This document shows, one piece after another, positions 8,083-17,177 of a stretch of DNA of 64,000 nucleotides. The notes beneath the pieces are model-generated. The model saw only the letters and a program-made list of their open reading frames with translations. It was not told the origin of the DNA and did no database searches. Origin of the DNA: Antarctobacter heliothermus (GTDB lineage: Bacteria; Pseudomonadota; Alphaproteobacteria; Rhodobacterales; Rhodobacteraceae); the NCBI RefSeq assembly GCF_002237555.1, contig NZ_CP022541.1, positions 308,264 to 372,263 on the forward strand. The letters run 5' to 3'. A program made the translations under genes and the position numbers. Each line of letters begins with the position of its first letter. Position 1 is the stretch's first letter.

Positions 8083-8867
8083 TATCTCTCTTGCACGGGC
8101 AGGGTATAGTTCAGGCCCGACCGGCCGCCGTCGATATAGACGGTTTCGCCGGTCATGTAGCCTGCGTCTTCACTGGCGAGGAAGGCCACGACATTGGCGA
8201 CATCGCGCCCCGCGCCAAAGCGCATGAGCGGGATGCGCGACAGGATCTCTTTGCGCTTCTCCACATCCTTGAGCAGGTTGTCACGGTTCAGTTCGGTCTG
8301 GATAGTGCCTGGGCCGACGGCGTTCACACGGATGCCATGCTTTGCCAGCGACAGTGCCATGGCATTGGTCAGGGCCGAGATGCCGCCCTTGGACGCGGCG
8401 TAGGAGGCAATGGTGGGCATCGTCATCCGCACCGACGAGGAAGACATGTTTATGATCGTCCCGGTCCTGCCGGTTTCGACCATGTGCCGCGCCACCTTCT
8501 GGCCAACCAGGTAAATCGATTTGAGGTTGATGCGGATGACGTCGTCGAAATCTTCTTCGGTCAACTCCAGAAAGTCCGCGCGCCGGGTGATGCCTGCGTT
8601 GGAGAACAGAACATCGATGCCGCCAAAGTCAGTGATGACGCGGTCCAGCGTGGCATCGACCTCGGCTTTGGTGCCCACATCGCATGTGTAAAGACGGCAG
8701 ATGACGCCGTGCGTTTCAGCGATCTCTCGCGCGGTGTCTTCGCCCCGGTCCGTCAACACGTCGAGGATTGCGACGTTGGCGCCTTCCTCGGCGAAACGTT
8801 CAGCACAGGCGCGCCCGATGGAGCGGGCGCCGCCCGTGATGACAGCTGTTTTTTCCTTGAATCGCAT
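8079..8867 (-). CDS. short-chain dehydrogenase/reductase
   Basis: 262 residues, a classical SDR: TGGARSIG at about 12-19, NAG at 90-92 (LFSNAGITRR), Ser in NMSSSSVR and YAASK as the catalytic Tyr-Lys pair, ending in a MTGETVYIDGG block. An acidic residue after the second strand (AILDVLTDRG) suggests NAD rather than NADP. It lies 12 bases after the ThDP enzyme gene, with a G-rich RBS, and overlaps the aminotransferase start. It probably oxidises or reduces a keto/hydroxy intermediate of the same pathway. Confidence 0.86.
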   Translation of the reverse strand: MRFKEKTAVITGGARSIGRACAERFAEEGANVAILDVLTDRGEDTAREIAETHGVICRLYTCDVGTKAEVDATLDRVITDFGGIDVLFSNAGITRRADFLELTEEDFDDVIRINLKSIYLVGQKVARHMVETGRTGTIINMSSSSVRMTMPTIASYAASKGGISALTNAMALSLAKHGIRVNAVGPGTIQTELNRDNLLKDVEKRKEILSRIPLMRFGAGRDVANVVAFLASEDAGYMTGETVYIDGGRSGLNYTLPVQERY

Positions 8868-8879
8868 GGCGGCCCCCCT

Positions 8880-10490
8880 TCAGAGTTCCCGTAGAGCATT
8901 GAATTGGTCGACGTAGCAGGACCCGTCGATCCGCACGGCGATGACAGTCGTGTTGCCAGATTTCACCGCGGCGGACAGCGCGCCGGACAACTGGGCTTCG
9001 GTTTCGGCCACGGCACCGTCGGCGCCAAAGCCCTCGGCCAGCTTGACCCAGTCGAGACCGCCGAGCTCAACTCCAAATCTCGGGATCTGCTTGAGCTCCT
9101 GCTTGACCCGGATCAGTGCAATCTCGCGGTCGTCAAAAACCATGACGATGATTGGAAGCTTTTCCTTGACCGAGGTCTGGATGTCGGCGACGGCCATTAA
9201 GAACCCGCCATCACCTGCAAATGCGATGACAGGCCTTTTGGGGTGCGCCAGACGCGCGGCCAGCGCGCCGGGTATGGCATAGCCCATGGTGCCCAACCCG
9301 TTCGAGGTCAGAAACTCGCGCGGGCCGTAGGATTGCCACTTCTGCACAACCAGAAGACGGCTTTGCCCGGCATCGCAAGTGGCGATGGTATCACGGGGCA
9401 GAGTGGCACGGGCAATTTCCATGGCGCGGTGAGGGGACAACCCCTTTGTCGATACGTTCAACGCATCGGTCACTGAGGAGCGGAATGTGGCCGCAGCTCT
9501 TTCACCCCATTCGCCCTGTCCACCAAGCCCACCTGACAAGCCCGTCAGAAGCCCGCCAATCTCGCCGATCACCTCCATCGTCGCGGGAACGAGAGCGTCT
9601 GTGGTGGGCGTATTCGCTAGGCTCAGAAGCGGTGTTGAATAGGGCCATGCCTTGGGCTGCAACTCGACCGAATCCAGTCCCACCGTGATGATCAGGTCAG
9701 CCTGATTGACAAGGTCGCGTTCGATCAGACCGCCGATGATGCAACCGGCGCGCAAGGGGTGATCTTCGGGTATCACGCCCTTACATTTCGAGGTTGTCAG
9801 AACCGGTGCACCGAGGGTCTCGGCAAAGCTGACAAGATCATCGGAGGCGCGGTCCCAAAGAACACCAAGGCCGACGAGCAGGATCGGGCGTTTCGCAGCC
9901 TTGATCATGTTCAGGGCTGGCGCAAGCGATCCCGCATCAGGCACAAGATGAAGCGTTTCCTGCCGCAAGTCCGGCGCGTTCTTCATCTCCCGTGCTTCTG
10001 CAGTGGTTTCAGTTGACGGCAGGTCGATCTGGACCGGGCCGGGGGCCGGGGCTGTTGAAATCCGCAAGGCGCGCCTGATCTGCTGCTGCGCGCTTTTGGC
10101 TTGCAGCGTCGTGCTCCACTTGGTGATCGGGTCATAGACCGCGCGGTGGTTGATCACTTGCCGCTGCCCGCTTTCCAGCGTTGCAGCGGGGTATTGGTCA
10201 GTCAGGGCGATAAGCGGCGCACGATCCAACCAGGCGTAGGCGATACCGTTCACCATGTTGGTCGCGCCGGGACCACGCGTAGAGGTGCACACACCGGGGC
10301 TGCCGGTGATTTCGCCCCACGTGGCTGCAAGGATGGCGCCCGCAGTTTCCTGTTTCATCAGGATGTAGCGCATGTCGCGCTGGCGTGCTGCGTCCATCAA
10401 TTCGACGGTTTCACCGCCGGGATGCCCGGCGATGAAGGGCGTGCCGCTTTGCTTGAACGCATCGGCCATGAATTCCACTGTTGTTGCCAC
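8880..10490 (-). CDS. thiamine diphosphate-dependent enzyme, acetolactate synthase/benzoylformate decarboxylase superfamily
   Basis: About 536 residues from a GTG at 10490, preceded by GGGGAGG and lying just after the hyuA stop. The ATG at 10529 is also possible but would overlap hyuA by 38 bases. Domains run in order: N-terminal PYR domain with the activating Glu in MKQETAGAILAA, central domain (RPILLVGLGVLWDRA), and C-terminal PP domain with GDGGFLMAVADI. The ThDP/Mg motif ends in FDD where most family members have NN. Such enzymes decarboxylate or join 2-keto acids. With an aminotransferase and an SDR in the same operon, it probably acts on a 2-oxo acid formed from the imported amino compound. 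Confidence 0.85.
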   Translation of the reverse strand: MATTVEFMADAFKQSGTPFIAGHPGGETVELMDAARQRDMRYILMKQETAGAILAATWGEITGSPGVCTSTRGPGATNMVNGIAYAWLDRAPLIALTDQYPAATLESGQRQVINHRAVYDPITKWSTTLQAKSAQQQIRRALRISTAPAPGPVQIDLPSTETTAEAREMKNAPDLRQETLHLVPDAGSLAPALNMIKAAKRPILLVGLGVLWDRASDDLVSFAETLGAPVLTTSKCKGVIPEDHPLRAGCIIGGLIERDLVNQADLIITVGLDSVELQPKAWPYSTPLLSLANTPTTDALVPATMEVIGEIGGLLTGLSGGLGGQGEWGERAAATFRSSVTDALNVSTKGLSPHRAMEIARATLPRDTIATCDAGQSRLLVVQKWQSYGPREFLTSNGLGTMGYAIPGALAARLAHPKRPVIAFAGDGGFLMAVADIQTSVKEKLPIIVMVFDDREIALIRVKQELKQIPRFGVELGGLDWVKLAEGFGADGAVAETEAQLSGALSAAVKSGNTTVIAVRIDGSCYVDQFNALREL

Positions 10491-10491
10491 T

Positions 10492-12600
10492 TCAGGCTGC
10501 CTCCCCTTGAGGTGTTTCAATATCGACAATCAGATTTAGCCAGGGGTCCACGGTGATCGTGGTGTCAGGCCCCAAGACTGCAGTGGATTCCCGCTCTTCG
10601 ATGACTGCAGGCCCGCTGAAGGTCATCCCGCAGGTCAAGCCATAGCGGTTGTAGACCTTTGCCTCGACAAACCCGGATTCCGCAAAATGCACCATGCGGG
10701 TTCCCTTGAGGGCCGTCTTACGCAGGATTTGTTCGCCCTGGAAATCCAGTTTAATTTCGACACGGGGCGCACTGGCCGCCAGCCGCCACGACACGATCTC
10801 GATGGCCACGTCCTTGATGTGACGTCCGAACAGGATCTTGTATTTTTCTTCGAACCGCGCTTGCAAATCCGCCCTGAAATCGCTGGTCAGGAAATCGGCG
10901 GGCAGTGGGACTTCGATGTCAAAGCCCTGGCCTCGATAGCGCGCGTCCACCGACGGTTTCATCACGATGCTGTCCGGGTCGGCGCCAGCATTGGCGAGCC
11001 GAGCCGCCGCATCCGCCATCATGGTATCATAATGTGCCTGCACCAGATCAGGGCTGGCCTGTTCCAGAGGCAATATCTGGCTGCGCACATCATTGACGGC
11101 CGGGGCTGCCAGCAAGAACCCCAGCGCCGAACTGACCCCGGCCCCAAAGGGCACGATCAGCCGCGAAATCTTAAGTTCCTTGGCCAGGCCGTAGGCGTGC
11201 ACAGGTCCGGCACCGCCAGTGGCGATCAGAGTGTATTTGCGCGGATCGCGTCCCTTCTCCGCAATATAGCGGCGGGTGGCTGCGGCCATGTTGTTGTTCA
11301 CAACCGCGTGGATGCCCGCGGCAGAGGCTTTGTCATCAAGGCCCGAACTCTCTCCGACCTTTGCGACCATCGCTTCGGACACGGCTTGCAGGTCCAGCGT
11401 CATTTCCCCGCCCAGGAAGTAATCGGGAGACAGGTAACCCAGCATCAGATCGGAATCGGTAACCGTCGGATCGGCGCCCCCCTTGCGGTAACAGACCGGG
11501 CCGGGGTCGGAGCTGGCGCTTTCGGGGCCAACCTTCAGCAGGCCCATCCGGTCCAGACGCGAGATTGAGCCGCCACCTGCGCCGATTTCGATCAAGTCGA
11601 TGACCGGCACTTTCAGCGGTATGCCAGACCCCTGACGAAAGCGACGCACGCGGCCGGCTTCGAAGGTCTGGGAATGCTCGGGCTGGCCGTTTTCGATCAA
11701 GCACATCTTGGCGGTGGTGCCGCCCATGTCAAAGGCGACAACGCGGTCGGATCCGGTCAGCTTTGCGTAGTGCGCTCCGGAGATGGCACCGGCGGCGGGG
11801 CCGGATTCGATCATCTGGATCGGAGCATCTTCGGCCAGCGACAGTGCGGCGGTTCCTCCACTGGACAGCATCACCGAAAGCGTTCCGCGAAAGCCCAGAT
11901 CGCTTAGTTTGTCGCGCAGTACGCGGATGTAGCGGCGCATTTTGGGCAGGACGTAGGCGTTGGACACAGCGGTACAGGTGCGCTCATATTCCCTGATTTC
12001 GGGCGCAACCCCAACCGAGGTCGTGACAGGCAGGTCCGGGTAAGCGTCTGCGATAATCTGAGCCGCGCGTTGTTCGTGGGCCGGATTGGCAAAGGCGTTG
12101 AGAAAGCTGATGGCGATGGCTTCGACACCGGCTGCAACAAGTTCCGCAGCCTGCGCGCGTACACCATCTTCGTCCAGTGTGTCCAGCACCTCGCCCTTGG
12201 CCGACATGCGTTCGGCGACGGTCAGGCGTAGGGGCCGGGGCACAATCGGTTCAGGCTTTTCCATGAACAGATCGTACAGGTCGTAGCGCATTTCATGCCC
12301 GACCTCGAGGATGTCGCGAAACCCCTTCGTGGTGATCAGCCCGACTGTTGCGCCGTTGCGTTCAATCAGGGTGTTGGTGACCAGGGTTGTGCCATGCACA
12401 ACGGCGTCGATGTCGGTGATTTCAAGACCGGCCTCGCGCACGATTCGTTCCACGCCTTCACAGATCGCCTGTGACGGATCGCTGTGTGTAGTCAATTGCT
12501 TGCCGGTGAAGATGACACCGCGCTTGCCGTCGACCAGTACGAAATCGGTGAAAGTGCCGCCAACGTCGACGCCAATACGGATGCGGGGGTCTGCGGTCAT
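10492..12600 (-). CDS. hyuA: hydantoinase/5-oxoprolinase family subunit A, ATP-dependent
   Basis: 702 residues starting MTADPRIRIGVDVGGTFTDFVL, the ASKHA-type phosphate motif of HyuA/OplA N-halves. VHGTTLVTNTLIERNGA, FDMGGTTAKMCLI and GPGPV-type DPGPVCYRKGG segments follow in the expected order, and the C-terminus carries the usual SGPAVIEERESTAVL block. These subunits use ATP to open lactam or hydantoin rings, or to carboxylate ketones in the acetone-carboxylase branch. The start overlaps the hyuB stop by 4 bases. Which ring is attacked cannot be told. Confidence 0.86.
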   Translation of the reverse strand: MTADPRIRIGVDVGGTFTDFVLVDGKRGVIFTGKQLTTHSDPSQAICEGVERIVREAGLEITDIDAVVHGTTLVTNTLIERNGATVGLITTKGFRDILEVGHEMRYDLYDLFMEKPEPIVPRPLRLTVAERMSAKGEVLDTLDEDGVRAQAAELVAAGVEAIAISFLNAFANPAHEQRAAQIIADAYPDLPVTTSVGVAPEIREYERTCTAVSNAYVLPKMRRYIRVLRDKLSDLGFRGTLSVMLSSGGTAALSLAEDAPIQMIESGPAAGAISGAHYAKLTGSDRVVAFDMGGTTAKMCLIENGQPEHSQTFEAGRVRRFRQGSGIPLKVPVIDLIEIGAGGGSISRLDRMGLLKVGPESASSDPGPVCYRKGGADPTVTDSDLMLGYLSPDYFLGGEMTLDLQAVSEAMVAKVGESSGLDDKASAAGIHAVVNNNMAAATRRYIAEKGRDPRKYTLIATGGAGPVHAYGLAKELKISRLIVPFGAGVSSALGFLLAAPAVNDVRSQILPLEQASPDLVQAHYDTMMADAAARLANAGADPDSIVMKPSVDARYRGQGFDIEVPLPADFLTSDFRADLQARFEEKYKILFGRHIKDVAIEIVSWRLAASAPRVEIKLDFQGEQILRKTALKGTRMVHFAESGFVEAKVYNRYGLTCGMTFSGPAVIEERESTAVLGPDTTITVDPWLNLIVDIETPQGEAA

Positions 12601-14243
12601 TCTGTTGCTCCGTAGTCACGTTTGGCCGCAGCTTGAGATACATAGCCGTAGGCGATGTCGCGCTTGATCGCGGCGGGATCGCGCTCGCCTGGGGGGCCGA
12701 AGCCGCCGCCGCCCGGATAGTGAAAGTGCAGTTGTGCGCCGGGGCTCAGTACGCTGCGCGACTTGGGATGCAGTCGCGTACCATCGGCCAGTGCGACGAC
12801 CGATTTCGATCCCGCACCGCCGCCCATGAGGCCTTCGGGAGGGTATTTATGCCGGTCTGACAAGAGTGAGATGTTGATCGGTGCATCCGACAGCACATCC
12901 AGAATGATATCCTGCCCCAGACCGCCGCGATGGGTGCCGACACCACCCGAATCCTGCGCGAGTTCCTTGTGGCGCACCAGCAGGGGCGACACACTTTCTA
13001 GGACTTCGATGCTGCCCGCGCCGGTGTTGGACGGGAAGGCGGTGCAGGCGTAGCCGTCCATCCGGCTGCTGGCCCCCAAACCGCCCGAGGCAAACAGAAC
13101 CTGGTTAAAGCTCTGCCCATCCCGCGTCTTGCCGCCGAACACCGCCCGCAGTGTCGGCGCGCTGCCCGATTCCGCCACGACCAGATCGGGCACGATCTGC
13201 GCCAGGCAGCCATAGATCGCCCCAGTCAGAAGGTGGCCGGTCAACTGGCGTGCGGCAACGGGCGCAGGAAACACTGGGTTGAGGATCGACCCGTGGGGCG
13301 CCTTGACCGTGATGGACTGGAACGAGCCTTCGTTCCGGGGGCTTTCCGGGTCCAGTGCGCATTTAATCGGGTAGTTCGCATAGGCCGTCGTGTACTTCAG
13401 GACCGAATTGATGCCGCGATTGATCTGTGGCGACGTGCCCCCAAAGTCGATTTCGATGTCCGAGCCATTTATCGTCAAGCAGCATTGAATCTGAGTTTCA
13501 TCGGCGTCAAAGCCGTCAGCCGTGACTGAGGCTGTCCATGACCCGTCCGGCAGATCGGCGATCGCTTTGCGCATGGCGCTTTCAGCGCGGCCGCGCAACT
13601 CGGCCGATAGCGCCACCAGATCGTCCATCCCGGTGTCGTCCAGAAACTGCTGTACCCCGGCGGCACAGACCCGTTGTGCCGAGACCTGAGCATATATGTC
13701 TCCGATGACCTGATCCGGCGCGCGAACGTTGTGGCGGATCAGCTGAGTGACAAAGGCATTTTCGCGACCGCCGTCGATGAATTTGACGGGCATCAGGCGA
13801 AGGCCTTCTTCGAACAGTTCGCGGCAGTCCCCTGCCCAGCCCGCGCCGCCGATGTCGGGCAGATGCGCGATCGAGCCAGAGAAGCCGACCAGTTTGCCCT
13901 TGTAGAAAATCGGCGCAGCCATTGTGATGTCGGGCAGGTGCCCAGATCCGATTTCGGGATCGTTTGTGATGATGCAATCGCCGGGCCGCCACTCCTCGCG
14001 CGGGATGTGCTCCAGAAACGACCGCACCGCACTGGGCAGCATTCCAACGAAGGACGGGATGCCGGCGGTGTTTTCCGAAAGGCAGTTGCAATCTGCATCC
14101 ATCAACACGGTGGTGAAGTCATTTGACTCCCGCACGACGGTCGAAAAGGCAGTGCGCAGTAAGGCTGCTGCGGATTCGTCGGAAACGGAAATCAGGCGTG
14201 ACCAGTAGATTTCCAGCGATATGGGGTCGAACTGCTGTGTCAT
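12597..14243 (-). CDS. hyuB: hydantoinase/5-oxoprolinase family subunit B
   Basis: 548 residues from the ATG at 14243 (RBS GAGGGA); a longer in-frame start at 14297 is unlikely. It begins MTQQFDPISLEIYWSRL and shows the HyuB landmarks LRTAFSTVVRESNDF, GDCIITNDPEIGSGHLPDI, DFGGTSPQINRGIN and the Gly-rich end YPGGGGFGPPGERDP. It forms a complex with HyuA. It is the first gene of the five-gene minus-strand operon and has a candidate operator about 60 bases upstream. Confidence 0.87.
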   Translation of the reverse strand: MTQQFDPISLEIYWSRLISVSDESAAALLRTAFSTVVRESNDFTTVLMDADCNCLSENTAGIPSFVGMLPSAVRSFLEHIPREEWRPGDCIITNDPEIGSGHLPDITMAAPIFYKGKLVGFSGSIAHLPDIGGAGWAGDCRELFEEGLRLMPVKFIDGGRENAFVTQLIRHNVRAPDQVIGDIYAQVSAQRVCAAGVQQFLDDTGMDDLVALSAELRGRAESAMRKAIADLPDGSWTASVTADGFDADETQIQCCLTINGSDIEIDFGGTSPQINRGINSVLKYTTAYANYPIKCALDPESPRNEGSFQSITVKAPHGSILNPVFPAPVAARQLTGHLLTGAIYGCLAQIVPDLVVAESGSAPTLRAVFGGKTRDGQSFNQVLFASGGLGASSRMDGYACTAFPSNTGAGSIEVLESVSPLLVRHKELAQDSGGVGTHRGGLGQDIILDVLSDAPINISLLSDRHKYPPEGLMGGGAGSKSVVALADGTRLHPKSRSVLSPGAQLHFHYPGGGGFGPPGERDPAAIKRDIAYGYVSQAAAKRDYGATE

Positions 14244-14303
14244 GGATCCCTCGTGGTCTAGGCCCGGATGCCGCGTGGCAGCGATGGGCAGTTTCATTTA
14301 ATT

Positions 14304-14320
14304 ATGATACCAGTATACCT
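14304..14320. promoter_or_regulatory. candidate GntR/FCD operator O3, hyuB side
   Basis: The core GATACCAGTATAC is a near-match to GTATACTAGTATAC and lies 61-77 bases before the hyuB start. It shares the divergent hyuB/aldehyde dehydrogenase region with O4, about 70 bases apart. Confidence 0.62.
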
Positions 14321-14386
14321 AATGTCAATCGCTAGAAAGGGGTGTGCTTCGGCGAACGGGGCATCTTGCGCTTGCCAAAAATAAAT

Positions 14387-14404
14387 AGGTACACTAGTAT
14401 ACGC
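14387..14404. promoter_or_regulatory. candidate GntR/FCD operator O4, aldehyde dehydrogenase side
   Basis: The core GTACACTAGTATAC is one base from a perfect palindrome of the consensus. It lies 69-86 bases before the aldehyde dehydrogenase ATG at 14473. Confidence 0.65.
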
Positions 14405-14472
14405 TTATGTTTGCTGGATTTCTTTTGTCCTGCAACAAAAATTTTTGCAGTCAGGTAGAAAAGGGACAGGCG

Positions 14473-15909
14473 ATGATTACCAGACCATTCCTTGCGGACG
14501 GGACATGGACCCATGGGACAGGCACGCCGTTTTCCACGACGAACCCTGCCGATGGCACCATTGTGGAAACTGTTGCCGCCGCAAGTTCCGAGGATCTGGA
14601 TGCCGCGGTGGTGGCGGCACGAAAGGCATTTTCCGATCCGTCGTGGGCCGACCTTCGACCACACGCCCGTGCCCGTTTGCTCTATCGGATGGGAGAGCTG
14701 ATCGACCGTGACCGTCCCCGCCTGGCGCAGGTGCAATTGCGCGACAATGGCAAAACTCTGAACGAATGTTCGACGATGCTGGAAAGTGCGGCGAACACCT
14801 TCCGCTACTACGCGGCCGCCTGCGAGACCCATCAGGGCGCGGTTCCACCGGCGCGGGGGGCCTACATGAACTTGGCCGTCGACGTGCCTGTCGGGGTTGT
14901 CGGGGCGATCACGCCGTGGAATTCACCGGCCACGTTGGAGGCGCAGAAGCTGGCGCCGATCTTGGCGGCAGGCAATGCGGTGTTGTTGAAGCCGTCCGAG
15001 GTGACGCCGCTGATCGCTCTGGAATACGCGGCGCTGTCGCAGGAGGCCGGATTTCCACCGGGGATCGTTTCAGTGCTGACTGGTGGCATTGAGCTGGGTC
15101 GCCAGATGGTGTCACACCCGGGCATCGACATGATCAGCTTTACCGGCGGTACAAGGGCAGGCAAACTGATCGCGTCCGAAGCGGGGCTGCAGTTGAAGCC
15201 GGTTGTGCTCGAGCTTGGGGGGAAATCACCGCATATTGTCTGCGCCGACGCCGATTTGGAGGCCGCTGCGCGTGCCGTGGCCATAGGCATTTTTGCCGGG
15301 ACCGGTCAAAGTTGCGTCGCTGGATCGCGGATCTTTGTCGAGCATTCCATTCTGGCAGAGTTTACCGCCTCCCTGGTCGATATTGCCAAGTCGCTGGAAC
15401 TGGGCGCGCCGGAAGAATCTACAACCGACTTGGGGCCGCTGGTATCCTTTGGCCATCGCGAGGTTGTTCATGGCCATGTGCTGCGCGCCGTTGCCGATGG
15501 CGCCACCCTGCTCACGGGTGGTGATCTGCCAGCTGACCCAAAGTTGAGCGCGGGCGCTTATTACCCTCCGACGCTGCTGACGGGACTCCCGAATTCGTCG
15601 GATATCTGCCAGCAGGAGGTGTTTGGTCCGGTGGCCGTCGTATTGCCATTTGATGACGATGCGAATCTGATCGCACAAGCCAATCACAGCGATTTTGGTT
15701 TGGCATCGGGCGTGTGGACCAAAAGCCTGGAGCGCGCGTGGCGCATCGCAGACGGCCTGCAGGCTGGCACCTGCTGGATCAACTCCTATAAGAATCTGTC
15801 AATATCGGCTCCGTTCCAGGGACACAAGCAGAGCGGGCTGGGTCGCGAAAAGGGTCTGGACGGTCTGCGCCAGTATGTTCAGACAAAAACCGTCTTCTGG
15901 CCGGTTTGA
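14473..15909 (+). CDS. aldehyde dehydrogenase (NAD(P)+), class I/II family
   Basis: 478 residues starting MITRPFLADGTWTHGTG. The catalytic Glu lies in VLELGGKSP at about residue 245 and the nucleophilic Cys in GTGQSCVAGSR at about residue 280; ITPWNSPATLE and FTGGTRAGKLI are the cofactor segments. It oxidises an aldehyde to an acid, probably the aldehyde released when the FAD oxidase cleaves the C-N bond of the substrate (inferred). GGGACAGG precedes the chosen ATG; an upstream in-frame ATG at 14407 lies next to the candidate operator and is less likely. The DadA-like oxidase gene follows after 16 bases. Confidence 0.88.
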   Translation: MITRPFLADGTWTHGTGTPFSTTNPADGTIVETVAAASSEDLDAAVVAARKAFSDPSWADLRPHARARLLYRMGELIDRDRPRLAQVQLRDNGKTLNECSTMLESAANTFRYYAAACETHQGAVPPARGAYMNLAVDVPVGVVGAITPWNSPATLEAQKLAPILAAGNAVLLKPSEVTPLIALEYAALSQEAGFPPGIVSVLTGGIELGRQMVSHPGIDMISFTGGTRAGKLIASEAGLQLKPVVLELGGKSPHIVCADADLEAAARAVAIGIFAGTGQSCVAGSRIFVEHSILAEFTASLVDIAKSLELGAPEESTTDLGPLVSFGHREVVHGHVLRAVADGATLLTGGDLPADPKLSAGAYYPPTLLTGLPNSSDICQQEVFGPVAVVLPFDDDANLIAQANHSDFGLASGVWTKSLERAWRIADGLQAGTCWINSYKNLSISAPFQGHKQSGLGREKGLDGLRQYVQTKTVFWPV

Positions 15910-15925
15910 GAGGAGCTGTTGACGC

Positions 15926-17164
15926 ATGCAAGACTCGAGGCCCCGGATCCCGCCCTACGGGACAAGTAGCAAGAGCGTGGTTCTGAGCACGGCGGATGTT
16001 GTTATCGTCGGCGGCGGTATCATAGGCTGCTGGACGGCGCTTCGGCTGGCCGAAGCCGGTCAAAAGGTCACTGTGATCGAAAGATCCGAGATCGGTCACG
16101 AGGGCTCCGGCCGCAACCGAGGCAATGTGCGCGTGCAATTGCGCGAAGCCGCGGAACGCGCACTGATCGAACGTTCTCTCAATCTGTGGCAAGAGATCGA
16201 GGACACCGCCCGCAAGACCGTGGAATACCGCGTCACTGGCAATCTTCTGGTGTCCTACGACGCCACCATGGCCGAGGACTTTTGCATAGAGGCCGAAGAC
16301 CATCGAGCCTTGGGCTATGATGCGCATGTCGTGGAGGGGGATGATCTGCGCGCACTGGTGCCCGGCCTGAGCCAAGAGGTTCCTTGCGGGTTTCTGACCA
16401 CGCAGGACGGGCATGTGAACGGCCAATTGGCCACTTGGGACATTGCATCTCGTGCCAAGGCCGCCGGCGTGCAGTTCCTGCGCGGTGTCAGTGTTAACCG
16501 GATCGCGGTCGATCATGATCGCGTCACTTCGGTCCTCACGGACGCGGGCACCTTCGCGACCGGCTGCGTTCTTGTAACGGCAGCGGGCGGCGCTGCGCCT
16601 TTGTTGGAGCCGTTGGGTCTCAAGGTCCCGATTTCGCTGGCGTTGCACCAGATCCTTGTCACCGAAAAGTTGCCGCATGTGACCGGGCCGTACCTGCGCT
16701 GTGCTTCTCCCCGGATCAGTTTCTGCCAGACGGCGATGGGATCGCTGCTGCTGGGGCTGGGTCCCGCGCGGACGATAGCGCAGGGCGATCCGCAAAAAGT
16801 CGAACCGGAAAAGATCGCGGCGATTATGGCCGAGACGACGCGTCTGGTCCCGACTTTGGCCGGTGCTCATGTGGTGCGCAGCTGGCCGGGCCTGTTCGAT
16901 CTGACACCGGATGGCCGCGCGATGATCGGCCCCGCCGCCGGAGTAGATGGACTGTGGGTCGCCACCGGATTCAACGGACACGGCATGTCTATATCGCCAG
17001 CCGTCACCGAGTCGCTTGCGACCATGATGACTGGGGTGACGCCGGCAATCCCGCTGGACGCGTTTGACCCCGACCGCTTTGAACATCCCATCCAAGCTGA
17101 CGAGCAAGACCGACCCAAGAGCCGCGTTGGCCATCTTGGCAATCTCGTCGCTCCACCCATCTGA
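15926..17164 (+). CDS. FAD-dependent oxidoreductase, DadA / opine oxidase subunit B-like
   Basis: 412 residues. The FAD Rossmann motif VVIVGGGIIGCWTALRLAEAG lies at about 27-47, the substrate-domain segment GSGRNRGNVRVQ follows at about 62, and the C-terminal closing motif is ATGFNGHGMS. The fold is that of D-amino-acid dehydrogenase DadA, sarcosine oxidase beta, HcnC and OoxB. It probably oxidises the C-N bond of an N-substituted amino acid. The [2Fe-2S] and HcnB-like subunits needed for an OoxAB-type enzyme are at 4428-6139, so the enzyme would be encoded by split loci under one operator type. GAGGAGCTG precedes the ATG. Confidence 0.85.
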   Translation: MQDSRPRIPPYGTSSKSVVLSTADVVIVGGGIIGCWTALRLAEAGQKVTVIERSEIGHEGSGRNRGNVRVQLREAAERALIERSLNLWQEIEDTARKTVEYRVTGNLLVSYDATMAEDFCIEAEDHRALGYDAHVVEGDDLRALVPGLSQEVPCGFLTTQDGHVNGQLATWDIASRAKAAGVQFLRGVSVNRIAVDHDRVTSVLTDAGTFATGCVLVTAAGGAAPLLEPLGLKVPISLALHQILVTEKLPHVTGPYLRCASPRISFCQTAMGSLLLGLGPARTIAQGDPQKVEPEKIAAIMAETTRLVPTLAGAHVVRSWPGLFDLTPDGRAMIGPAAGVDGLWVATGFNGHGMSISPAVTESLATMMTGVTPAIPLDAFDPDRFEHPIQADEQDRPKSRVGHLGNLVAPPI

Positions 17165-17177
17165 CTGGATTCCCTCC

